Positions 37,227 to 45,292 of a DNA stretch of 45,292 nt are shown here, in pieces. The number at the start of each line of letters is the position of its first letter. Within the stretch, counting starts at the first letter, position 1. The stretch spans positions 1-45,292 of the forward strand of contig SKLV01000105.1 in the NCBI GenBank assembly GCA_007121385.1. The letters run 5' to 3'. The DNA is from Bdellovibrionales bacterium. GTDB taxonomy: Bacteria; Bdellovibrionota; Bdellovibrionia; Bdellovibrionales; UBA1609. Made by a program: the position numbers and the translations under genes. The notes under the pieces were generated by a model. It was not told the DNA's origin. It saw only the letters and a list, made by a program, of their open reading frames with translations, and searched no databases.

Positions 37227-38006
37227 TCAGTAAAAAAATGAAAAGATATAGGACAGAATAAAATCCAGTATAATGATGGTGACGGATGTCGCCACAACGG
37301 CGCTGGTGGTGGCCAAACCCACCCCTTCCGCCCCAGCTCGACAGCGAAGTCCAAAAAAGATGCTATAAATTGGTATGACTGCCCCAAAGACTCCCGCCTT
37401 AATCACTGAAAATAACAGGTCCTGAAGTCCCACAAAAGCCCGCATGGCCATCAGGAAGCTTCCACTAGAGTACCCTAAACTCCATTGACTCACCAGCATG
37501 GCCACATAGATACAGACCATATTGGCCACCACGGTGAGAATCATTAGGCCCAAAATACTGGCGTAAAGTCGAGGAACAAGTAAATAGCGAATGGGATGAA
37601 TGCCCAGCATTTTAAGGGCCTCTACTTGTTCGGTGATCTGCATACTGCCAACCTCTGCGGCATACCCTGCCCCTACCCTGGAAGTCACCAGCAAGGCTGT
37701 CACCACCACTCCCAGCTCACGCAAAATAAGAAGTGCTGCAAAACCAGGGACCAGAGAGTCGTTTTGCACTACAATCTTCATATGAAAAGAGGCTTCCATA
37801 ATCGTCACCGCTGCAGCAAAGCTGACAGAAAGTAAGACAACAGGGGCACTTTCCCAGGCGACAAAACTTAACTGCTGCAGAGTCTCGCGAAGACGGAAGG
37901 GTGGCGTTAGACTTGACCAGAACGCCGAAACGAGCAAGCTGGCAAAATCATGCACTTCTTGCCCTACTAAAATCAGTTTGCGTCCCAAAGCCTCAACCAA
38001 ATTCAA
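37227..38006 (-). CDS. mlaE: MlaE-family permease (first paralog)
   Basis: LRELGVVVTALLVTSRVGAGYAAEVGSMQITEQVEALKMLGIHPIRYLLVPR. Confidence 0.92.
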   Translation of the reverse strand: MNLVEALGRKLILVGQEVHDFASLLVSAFWSSLTPPFRLRETLQQLSFVAWESAPVVLLSVSFAAAVTIMEASFHMKIVVQNDSLVPGFAALLILRELGVVVTALLVTSRVGAGYAAEVGSMQITEQVEALKMLGIHPIRYLLVPRLYASILGLMILTVVANMVCIYVAMLVSQWSLGYSSGSFLMAMRAFVGLQDLLFSVIKAGVFGAVIPIYSIFFGLRCRAGAEGVGLATTSAVVATSVTIIILDFILSYIFSFFY

Positions 38007-38779
38007 TCTCCCAAAACTATTCTCAAAGCCACATCGCTAAACACACTGGTCACCCAATCGGCAATCACGATGGCCACCATAGTGGCCACAGCTGTGTTGA
38101 CAACGGCCCGCCCCACACCACGGGCCCCACCTGTGGCTGTATAGCCCTTGTAGGTACAAATACTGGCCAAAACCATGGCAAAAACCAGACATTTGAATAG
38201 ACCGCTCAAAATGGAAAAAGAAGTGACGATGGTGGGGATATGACGAACATACTCTTGCATGGAGATGCCAGAAAAGAACATCCCCATCAACAGACCTCCC
38301 CCGATAGACATCATCAGTCCCACCGCAAGAAGAAAAAAGCTGGAGCAGACGATTCCCAGCCACCGAGGCAATATGATCTCTTGAATGGGGTTGGCACCTA
38401 GACAGCGAATGGCATCGATCTGCTCTGTCACCCGCATAGTTCCCAATTCGGCCGAGGTGAAGGCCCCCACCTTTCCACTCAACATAAAGGCAATTAATAG
38501 GGGGCCCACTTCACGGATGGTCCCACTGGTGGCCAGGCCTCCTAAATAACCCAGCGCTCCAAACTGTTGGATCTGTAAGGAGAATTGAACCGTCATGATC
38601 GCACCGACAAAAAAACCGGCCACAGCTGTGGTGAGCCAACTTTGTTCTGTCACTTTAACTATTTGCTCACTGATCGAACGAAAACTACAGGGTTTAAAAA
38701 GGGCCACTGACAAAACTTGTCCCATAAAGACCACCCCCCCACCAATGTCTTCTACAATACCTCTAAGCCCTCTCAGCAC
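38003..38779 (-). CDS. mlaE: MlaE-family permease (second paralog; GTG start)
   Basis: IREVGPLLIAFMLSGKVGAFTSAELGTMRVTEQIDAIRCLGANPIQEIILPRW. GTG at 38779 preceded by AGGAGG at 6 nt, preferred over the ORF-track start at 38893 (which would overlap the ATPase gene heavily). Confidence 0.9.
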   Translation of the reverse strand: MLRGLRGIVEDIGGGVVFMGQVLSVALFKPCSFRSISEQIVKVTEQSWLTTAVAGFFVGAIMTVQFSLQIQQFGALGYLGGLATSGTIREVGPLLIAFMLSGKVGAFTSAELGTMRVTEQIDAIRCLGANPIQEIILPRWLGIVCSSFFLLAVGLMMSIGGGLLMGMFFSGISMQEYVRHIPTIVTSFSILSGLFKCLVFAMVLASICTYKGYTATGGARGVGRAVVNTAVATMVAIVIADWVTSVFSDVALRIVLGD

Positions 38780-39506
38780 TGAGAGCCTCCTGTAGAAAAT
38801 CTCGGACCAATGGGTGGGAGCTTTGCTTGAGATGCTCAACATCTCCCTCCTCAACAATATGGCCCTGGTCGAGGACAATAACACGATCTGCAATATCTAA
38901 AGCACAGTGCATATCGTGAGAAACAACGATCGATGTGGTCTGCAATTTGTGAGAGAGCTCCTGAATCAACTGGTTGATGGCATTGGTGGTGATGGGGTCC
39001 AGCCCTGTAGTTGGCTCATCAAAAAGGAGAACCTCTGGACCCACAGCTAAGGTCCTGGCTAAACTGACCCTTTTCTGCATCCCGTAAGAAATCTCCTGGG
39101 GCCGTTTTGATTCAATACCATTCAGGTGAACAAGGTTGAGACTCTCCATCACCTTTTCCCGAATCTGAGACTCCTTCAAATCTGAAAAGTGGCGCCGCAA
39201 ACCAAAAGCCACATTTTCGTAGACTGAGAGTGAGTCAAACAGGGCGGGGTGTTGAAAAACCATCCCACAACGACGGCGAACTGGAAGGTACTCCTCCTCA
39301 GTAAGATGAGAAACCTCTTGGCCATCAATCCAGATTTCACCACTGGTTGGACGCAAAAGGCCCACGAGATTTTTTAATAAAACCGATTTCCCTGTTCCAG
39401 ATGTCCCCAGAATAAAGAGGATTTCCCCTTTTTTAACCGAGAAACTAATGCCCTTGAGCACCTCTTTAGGGCCAAAGCTCTTCTTCACCTTATCAAAGCG
39501 AATCAA
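38763..39506 (-). CDS. mlaF: MlaF-family ATPase 1 (canonical Walker B/H-loop, variant signature SYGMQ)
   Basis: GTSGTGKSVLLKNLVGLL, EISYGMQKRVSLARTL, LLFDEPTTGLDP, VVSHDMHCAL. Confidence 0.93.
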   Translation of the reverse strand: MIRFDKVKKSFGPKEVLKGISFSVKKGEILFILGTSGTGKSVLLKNLVGLLRPTSGEIWIDGQEVSHLTEEEYLPVRRRCGMVFQHPALFDSLSVYENVAFGLRRHFSDLKESQIREKVMESLNLVHLNGIESKRPQEISYGMQKRVSLARTLAVGPEVLLFDEPTTGLDPITTNAINQLIQELSHKLQTTSIVVSHDMHCALDIADRVIVLDQGHIVEEGDVEHLKQSSHPLVRDFLQEALSAERA

Positions 39507-40270
39507 GATTCCTCCTCAGGTGTGAGAGGCCCTTTGAGTTGACCTTTAATGAACTGCTGAATGCGAGGGTCCGAGTGCTGGCGAGTTTGCTCCACTGAAC
39601 CAGCCACCAGAACTCCTCCACCTTGCACCAAAGCCAACTGATCTGCCAGTTGATAAGCTCGGGCCATTTCATTAGTGACGGCCACTAGGCTAGACCGATT
39701 TTGCTCTTGCAGCTGACAAATCAAATCCACAATTTTCCGGCTGGTAATAGGGTCGAGTCCGGCTGTAGGATCATCGTAGAGCAAGATTTCTGGATTCAGA
39801 GCCAGAGCCCGAGCAATTCCTAAGCGTTTTTGCATCCCACCACTGATCTCACTCGGAAAAAGATGGGCTGCCGATTCTAAGCCCACAGCTTGAAGAAAAA
39901 ATTCTACCTTTTGGGCAATTTCTACTTCATTGAAAGCCTTGACCTCCCTGAGGGGAAAAGCCACATTCTCAGCCACAGTGAGCGAGTCAAACAAAGCATT
40001 GCGCTGAAAGAGCATGCCCATTCGTAAACTCAAAGTCTCTCTCTCGGCCTCCGAAGCCTCTTGCAAGCTCTTCCCAAAAATCAATATCTGCCCTTCGGTG
40101 GGCTCAAGCAGTCCGGCCATGAGCTTAAGTAAAACGGACTTGCCCGCCCCACTGGGCCCCACCAAGACCAAGCGCTGGCCCAGCTCAAGGGAAAGGGAAA
40201 CCTCCTTGAGGATGGCTTCTTTCCCAGAGTGAAAAGCTACTTTTCTTAACTCAATGGCCGCCAATGCCAC
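39503..40270 (-). CDS. mlaF: MlaF-family ATPase 2 (canonical signature SGGMQ, variant Walker B DDP and H-loop Asn)
   Basis: [59 protein letters not shown] start at 40270 with GGGGAG SD. Confidence 0.92.
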   Translation of the reverse strand: MALAAIELRKVAFHSGKEAILKEVSLSLELGQRLVLVGPSGAGKSVLLKLMAGLLEPTEGQILIFGKSLQEASEAERETLSLRMGMLFQRNALFDSLTVAENVAFPLREVKAFNEVEIAQKVEFFLQAVGLESAAHLFPSEISGGMQKRLGIARALALNPEILLYDDPTAGLDPITSRKIVDLICQLQEQNRSSLVAVTNEMARAYQLADQLALVQGGGVLVAGSVEQTRQHSDPRIQQFIKGQLKGPLTPEEES

Positions 40271-40350
40271 GCCGCAATACTCCCCTTTATTAGATTCTAC
40301 CGCAGTGACGAAGTCAGGCAACACATATATATAGATGAGAGCCCGTGAGG

Positions 40351-40370
40351 AGTTGCACTCCAGTGCAGCT
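40351..40370. promoter_or_regulatory. Near-perfect palindrome upstream of mdh
   Basis: AGTTGCACT-CC-AGTGCAGCT (8 of 9 bp matched in each arm). Confidence 0.4.
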
Positions 40371-40446
40371 TTGCGATAAAAAGCTTAGATCAAAGTCCGG
40401 GTGAGGTTTATCAAAACGTCTAGGGTTTTCTAGAGGAAAGGTTTGA

Positions 40447-41397
40447 ATGGCTATGGAACATAGAAGAAAGAAGTTGTCCGTCGTTGGGGCCGGTTTTGTG
40501 GGCTCGACTTGTGCCCACTGGGCGGCCGCCAAAGAGTTGGGTGATGTGGTCTTAGTGGATATCAATGAGGGTGCCGCCCAGGGAAAAGCTCTGGATCTCT
40601 ACCAATCCTCTCCTGTGGAGCACTTTGATGCCCGCATCACCGGTACTGCCGACTACAAAGACACTGCCAACTCAGATGTAGTGATCATCACCGCTGGGCT
40701 CCCGCGCAAGCCTGGCATGAGTCGCGACGATCTTTTAGCCACGAATGCCAAGATCATGAAAGATGTCTGCCTTGGTGTGAAGGAGTATTCTCCCAACGCC
40801 ATTGTGATTGTGGTGAGTAACCCCTTGGACGCTATGGCCTTTGTAGCTAAAGAAACTCTGGGCTTTCCTCCCCACCGAGTGATTGGCATGGCCGGTGTTT
40901 TGGACAGTGCTCGCTTTAAGGGCTTTGTGGCTGAGGAATGCAATGTGAGCGTTAAAGATGTGCACGCTTTTGTATTGGGTGGACATGGAGACACCATGGT
41001 TCCCATGCCCCGTCACTGCTCTGTGGGAGGAGTGCCCTTAATGGAAATGTTGTCTTCGGATAGAATCGAGGCTCTGGTTGATCGCACCCGCAAAGGGGGA
41101 GCCGAAATCGTTGGGCTTTTGAAAACAGGATCCGCTTACTATGCCCCAGCAGCATCCGCTGTACAGATGGCTGAAGCCATCTTGCGAGATCAAAAGCGCA
41201 TTTTGCCCTGTGCCGCCTATTTACAGGGGGAATACGGAGTGAAGGATCTTTTTATTGGTGTCCTCTGCAAATTGGGTGGCCAGGGAATGGAAAAAGTCAT
41301 TGAGCTGGAGTTAAATGAAACGGAAAGGGCTGGGCTGGAACATTCCATTTCTGCCGTCAAAGAACTTGTTGAAGCTTTACGCAAGCTAGAGGTTTAA
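40447..41397 (+). CDS. mdh: Malate dehydrogenase (LDH-like type)
   Basis: [48 protein letters not shown]. Confidence 0.94.
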   Translation: MAMEHRRKKLSVVGAGFVGSTCAHWAAAKELGDVVLVDINEGAAQGKALDLYQSSPVEHFDARITGTADYKDTANSDVVIITAGLPRKPGMSRDDLLATNAKIMKDVCLGVKEYSPNAIVIVVSNPLDAMAFVAKETLGFPPHRVIGMAGVLDSARFKGFVAEECNVSVKDVHAFVLGGHGDTMVPMPRHCSVGGVPLMEMLSSDRIEALVDRTRKGGAEIVGLLKTGSAYYAPAASAVQMAEAILRDQKRILPCAAYLQGEYGVKDLFIGVLCKLGGQGMEKVIELELNETERAGLEHSISAVKELVEALRKLEV

Positions 41398-41399
41398 GA

Positions 41400-42569
41400 A
41401 TGAATATTCATGAGTATCAGGCCAAAGAGCTATTGCGAAGTTTTGGAGTTGTCACATTAAAAGGCCAAGTGGCCGAGAGCCCAGAGCAAGCCGTCTCAGC
41501 TGCTCAAGCTATTGGTGGGACGCTTTGGGTGGTAAAAGCCCAGATCCATGCCGGTGGCCGGGGCAAGGGCGGAGGAGTTAAGATTGCCAAAAGCCTTGAT
41601 GAGGTCCGCGACCTCACCAAGAGCATGATTGGAATGAATCTGGTGACCCCGCAGACAGGTCCGGAGGGCAAAGAGGTCGGAAAGGTTCTCATTGAAGAGG
41701 GTTGCAATATTGGCAAAGAGTATTATGTCGCTGTGTTGGTCGATCGTGCCACCGGGCGAGTGATGATGATGGCCAGCTCTGAGGGTGGAATGGACATCGA
41801 AGAGGTGGCCGAAAAGACCCCAGAGCGAATTCACAAAATCATTGTAGATCCCGCCGTGGGCTTAATGCCTTTTCAAGCTCGTCAATTGGCCTTTGCGATC
41901 GGCATGAAAGACAAGGTGGTCAACAAAGCTGTGAAGTCCTTTATGGCTCTTTACCAGGCCTTTGTGGACACCGACTGCTCCATGGCTGAGATCAATCCCC
42001 TGGTTGAAACCACCGATGGAGAAATCATCACCTTAGACGCCAAACTCAACTTTGACTCCAACTCGCTCTTCAGGCAGCCCAATATTGTAGAGTTGAGAGA
42101 TTTAACTGAGGAGGATCCGGCAGAGATTGAGGCTAGCAAATACGATCTGGCCTTTATTAAACTCGATGGCAATATCGGCTGTCTGGTCAATGGGGCCGGA
42201 CTTGCCATGGCCACAATGGACATCATTAAACTTCATGGTGGTCAGCCAGCCAACTTCTTAGATGTGGGGGGAGGAGCCAATAAAGAAAAGGTCACCAATG
42301 CTTTCAAACTCATCCTCAAGGACGAGAACGTCAAAGGTATCCTGGTCAATATTTTTGGCGGAATTATGAAGTGCGATATTATTGCAGAAGGAGTCATTGC
42401 TGCCAGCCGTGAAGTGGGACTGAATGTGCCCTTAGTTGTTCGACTTCAGGGCACCAATGTGGATCTAGGAAAAAAACTTCTCGCCGAGAGCGGACTCAAC
42501 ATCACTCCCGCTGACGACTTAACCGATGCAGCAGAGAAAATTGTGACAGCTGTGAAAGGGGAAAAATAA
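41400..42569 (+). CDS. sucC: Succinyl-CoA synthetase beta subunit
   Basis: [59 protein letters not shown]. Confidence 0.97.
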   Translation: MNIHEYQAKELLRSFGVVTLKGQVAESPEQAVSAAQAIGGTLWVVKAQIHAGGRGKGGGVKIAKSLDEVRDLTKSMIGMNLVTPQTGPEGKEVGKVLIEEGCNIGKEYYVAVLVDRATGRVMMMASSEGGMDIEEVAEKTPERIHKIIVDPAVGLMPFQARQLAFAIGMKDKVVNKAVKSFMALYQAFVDTDCSMAEINPLVETTDGEIITLDAKLNFDSNSLFRQPNIVELRDLTEEDPAEIEASKYDLAFIKLDGNIGCLVNGAGLAMATMDIIKLHGGQPANFLDVGGGANKEKVTNAFKLILKDENVKGILVNIFGGIMKCDIIAEGVIAASREVGLNVPLVVRLQGTNVDLGKKLLAESGLNITPADDLTDAAEKIVTAVKGEK

Positions 42570-43435
42570 TGGCCATTCTCGTCAATAAAGACACCAAGGT
42601 GATTTGCCAGGGCTTTACCGGAGCACAGGGAACTTTTCATTCCGAGCAAGCAGTGGCCTACGGAACTCAAATGGTGGGGGGGGTGACTCCCGGAAAAGGA
42701 GGATCCAAGCACCTCAACCTTCCGGTTTTTGATACCGTTCAAGAGGCTGTGGAGAAAACAGGAGCTACAGCCTCAGTGGTTTATGTGCCCCCACCCTTTG
42801 CGGCCGACGCCATAATGGAGGCCGTGGATGCAGAATTGGACCTCGTGGTTTGTATTACGGAAGGCATTCCCGTCCTCGATATGGTTAAAGCCAAACGCTA
42901 TATGGAAGGAAAAAAAACTCGCCTTATTGGCCCTAACTGCCCCGGGGTAATTACCCCTGAACAGTGCAAGATCGGAATTATGCCTGGCCACATTCATAAG
43001 GCAGGTTCGGTGGGTGTTCTTTCCCGTTCAGGAACTCTCACTTATGAGGCTGTTTGGCAGCTCTCCCGAGTGGGCTTGGGACAGAGCTCCTGTGTAGGCA
43101 TCGGTGGGGATCCGGTCAATGGGACCAACTTTATCGATGTTTTAGAGCTCTTCAATGCTGACCCCCAAACTGAGGCCGTGATTATGATTGGAGAGATCGG
43201 GGGAAGTGCTGAAGAAGAAGCCGCCGAATACATTCGAAGGGAATTCAAAAAACCAGTCACTTGTTTTATTGCCGGAGCCACAGCTCCTAAAGGCAAGAGG
43301 ATGGGTCATGCTGGTGCTATTATTAGTGGAGGAAAAGGGACCGCCGAAGCCAAATTTGAAGCCCTTGAATCTGCAGGTTGTAAAATTGCCCGTAGCCCAG
43401 CGGACCTGGGAAGCACTCTTAAGTCAAGTTTGTAA
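42569..43435 (+). CDS. sucD: Succinyl-CoA synthetase alpha subunit
   Basis: [62 protein letters not shown]. Confidence 0.97.
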   Translation: MAILVNKDTKVICQGFTGAQGTFHSEQAVAYGTQMVGGVTPGKGGSKHLNLPVFDTVQEAVEKTGATASVVYVPPPFAADAIMEAVDAELDLVVCITEGIPVLDMVKAKRYMEGKKTRLIGPNCPGVITPEQCKIGIMPGHIHKAGSVGVLSRSGTLTYEAVWQLSRVGLGQSSCVGIGGDPVNGTNFIDVLELFNADPQTEAVIMIGEIGGSAEEEAAEYIRREFKKPVTCFIAGATAPKGKRMGHAGAIISGGKGTAEAKFEALESAGCKIARSPADLGSTLKSSL

Positions 43436-43459
43436 AAAACTATTATGAAGGAGAAAGAT

Positions 43460-43885
43460 ATGTCTCAAGAGCTCACATTCAGTATCATCAAGCCCAATGC
43501 TGTAAAGAAAAATGCCATTGGGGCCATCATTAAAAAGTTTGAGGACAATGGCTTGAAAATTGCCGCCGCTAAAATGGTTCACTTAGAAAGGGGTCAATGC
43601 GAGGAGTTTTATGCTGAACACAAAGAGCGACCTTTTTTTGGTGAATTAGTGGACTTTATGACCTCTGGCCCAGTGGTTCTTATGGCTCTGGCGGGACCTG
43701 ATGCCATCACCAAAAATCGCCAGATTATGGGAGCCACAGACCCAGCTAAAGCTGAACCGGGAACTATTCGCAAGGAGTTTGGCGACAGCATGGGGGAGAA
43801 TGCAGTCCATGGCAGTGACAGCCCGGCCAGTGCAGAGCGCGAGTTAGCTCTATTTTTTGAAAAATCTGAGCTCGTCAACTCCTAG
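43460..43885 (+). CDS. ndk: Nucleoside-diphosphate kinase
   Basis: [49 protein letters not shown] before the ATG at 43460. Confidence 0.96.
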   Translation: MSQELTFSIIKPNAVKKNAIGAIIKKFEDNGLKIAAAKMVHLERGQCEEFYAEHKERPFFGELVDFMTSGPVVLMALAGPDAITKNRQIMGATDPAKAEPGTIRKEFGDSMGENAVHGSDSPASAERELALFFEKSELVNS

Positions 43886-43890
43886 CTCAT

Positions 43891-44670
43891 ATGCACAGAG
43901 GCTCTTTTTTTCGCTTTATTCTTTTTATCTTCTTGGCGCTGAATCTGGGGGCCTGTGCCTCCTACTCGCGCCAAAAACAGGACCAAAAAAACCAGCACCG
44001 GGCTCAGCTACATATGGAAATTGGCACAACCCATCTTATGAATGGGCGTTACCCGGAGGCCATGTCGGAACTCATCATAGCGGCACAATTGGACCCTCGA
44101 AGCCCGCAAATTCAGAACAACTTGGCCTTGGCCTATTTTGCGCGAAACCGCTTTGCGGAGGCAGAGACTCATTTTCGTAGAGCCCTCGAACTGGACTCTC
44201 GATTCACCGAGGCTAGAAACAACTTGGGCCGCCTAGTCATGCAAGTGGGGCGGCTTGATGAAGCCGTAAGCCTCTTTCAAGCTTCGGTTGAGGACCTTAC
44301 CTTTTCTCGGCCCGGGGACTCCCTTCTCAACCTTGGGGAGGCTCTATATAGAAAAAGAGACTTTAAAGGGGCCCGGACCTATCTTGAACAGGCCGCTCAA
44401 GTGGATCGAGAAAGCTGTCCTGCTCACTTTCTCTACGGAAGAAGCCTTTACGAACTGGGTGAGTTTTCTCTGGCAGCACGAACTCTCGATGCAGCCATCC
44501 GCCTGTGTCCTTCGATGGAAAGTGAAGACCCTCACTTTTATTCTGCCTTGAGTTATGCCAAAATTGGTCAGAGAACCCAGGCGATTGCCCGCCTTGAAGA
44601 GATGATGTCCATGTATCCTGGGGGCCGTCATCAAAGTGAGGCGCAGAAGATGTTGGATTTACTCAAATGA
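43891..44670 (+). CDS. PilF/PilW-like TPR lipoprotein
   Basis: Lipobox LNLGACAS; tandem TPRs (NGRYPEAMSELIIAAQLDPRSPQIQNNLALAYFARNRFAEAETHFRRALELD). Confidence 0.85.
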   Translation: MHRGSFFRFILFIFLALNLGACASYSRQKQDQKNQHRAQLHMEIGTTHLMNGRYPEAMSELIIAAQLDPRSPQIQNNLALAYFARNRFAEAETHFRRALELDSRFTEARNNLGRLVMQVGRLDEAVSLFQASVEDLTFSRPGDSLLNLGEALYRKRDFKGARTYLEQAAQVDRESCPAHFLYGRSLYELGEFSLAARTLDAAIRLCPSMESEDPHFYSALSYAKIGQRTQAIARLEEMMSMYPGGRHQSEAQKMLDLLK

Positions 44671-45292
44671 AGTTGACCGGACAATTGCTAAAAAAAAATC
44701 GTGAGGAGCAAAACCTCTCCCTGGCTGAGGTCTCTATGGCCACTAAAATCAGCCCAAAGATTTTGAGCTCAATTGAAGAGGGGGACCTTTCAAGCCTGCC
44801 AGCAAAGACTTTTTTGCGGGGCTTTGTGCGTTCCTATGCCGCCTTTTTAAAGATGGATCTGGATCAAGTCCTCGATAGTTTTCAAGATGAAATGGGCTCC
44901 ACATTGGCTGAGCCTCAAATTGAAGCCGGAACCACAGATCCTTCCTGGACGGGAGGGTCCAGCCTCCCCCCAATGACAGACAGGTCCAACATCAGCAAAG
45001 CCCTGGCCATTGTTGGAATCGTGGTTCTCATTGTGCTTATAGTGAGTGTGCGTAATTTGATCCAAAAATATGAGCAAGAAGCTCAGGTGGGCTCTCTCCC
45101 AGAAGACCTGCCCACCTTAGCCACTCCAGCTCAACCCCTAGAACCCATTCCCACAGCTGGGGAGGAATCTGAGCCAGAAAGTGGCGAAACAAGCCCTGCG
45201 CCTGAGGCTATGGCCGAGGCTCCGCCACCACCCGAAAGGCCCCCCATGGAGGAGGCTGAGACTCAGCCAGTGGAAGCCCAAAGCCCTCCCCC
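44667..45292 (+). CDS. rodZ: RodZ-like HTH membrane protein (truncated at right edge)
   Basis: Own translation: MKLTGQLLKKNREEQNLSLAEVSMATKISPKILSSIEEGDLSSLPAKTFLRGFVRSYAAFLKMDLDQVL...ALAIVGIVVLIVLIVSVRNLI; ATGA overlap with the TPR gene. Confidence 0.82.
   Translation, partial: MKLTGQLLKKNREEQNLSLAEVSMATKISPKILSSIEEGDLSSLPAKTFLRGFVRSYAAFLKMDLDQVLDSFQDEMGSTLAEPQIEAGTTDPSWTGGSSLPPMTDRSNISKALAIVGIVVLIVLIVSVRNLIQKYEQEAQVGSLPEDLPTLATPAQPLEPIPTAGEESEPESGETSPAPEAMAEAPPPPERPPMEEAETQPVEAQSPP

Noticed and set aside
42676-42683. Second G8 tract (in sucD)
   Set aside because: Encodes conserved V-G-G-V of SucD in an internal position; slippage would simply inactivate the gene, so no special role proposed.

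Overview
This window reads as a gene-dense bacterial chromosome segment with core-genome content. The gene set (Tol operon, orphan motAB, paired ArsA/Get3-like ATPases, SUF operon, Mla-type transporter, histone H1-like protein) suggests a Bdellovibrio-like or other delta-type proteobacterium; that is inference, not proof. I see no phage, transposase, CRISPR array or rRNA. There is one tRNA (Phe-GAA). Main blocks, left to right: gshA (truncated) / small TM ORF / TPR lipoprotein / two ArsA-Get3-like ATPases (-); tig (+); ctpA-envC-ftsX-ftsE (-); secreted metalloprotease and partner (+); rrf2-sufBCDS-nfu (-); degenerate GDPD and tolQRAB-glnE-cyclophilin (+); motAB (-); epimerase (+); ABC-2 exporter, dusB (-); tRNA-Phe; a trans-sulfuration enzyme, uppP, TadBC-like genes (-); histone H1-like gene (+); a five-gene Mla/MCE ABC transporter (-); mdh-sucCD-ndk-TPR-rodZ (+). 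The most interesting observations are: (1) the Mla/MCE locus encodes two different ATPases and two different permeases, and the ATPase motif defects are complementary, predicting a heterodimer with one consensus and one degenerate ATP site; (2) the paired Get3/ArsA-like ATPases are asymmetric in the signature lysine and sit in a tightly overlapped operon with a TPR lipoprotein, an untracked 47-aa TM ORF and gshA; (3) a GDPD-family protein lacks catalytic residues; (4) several inverted repeats lie in promoters and leaders.
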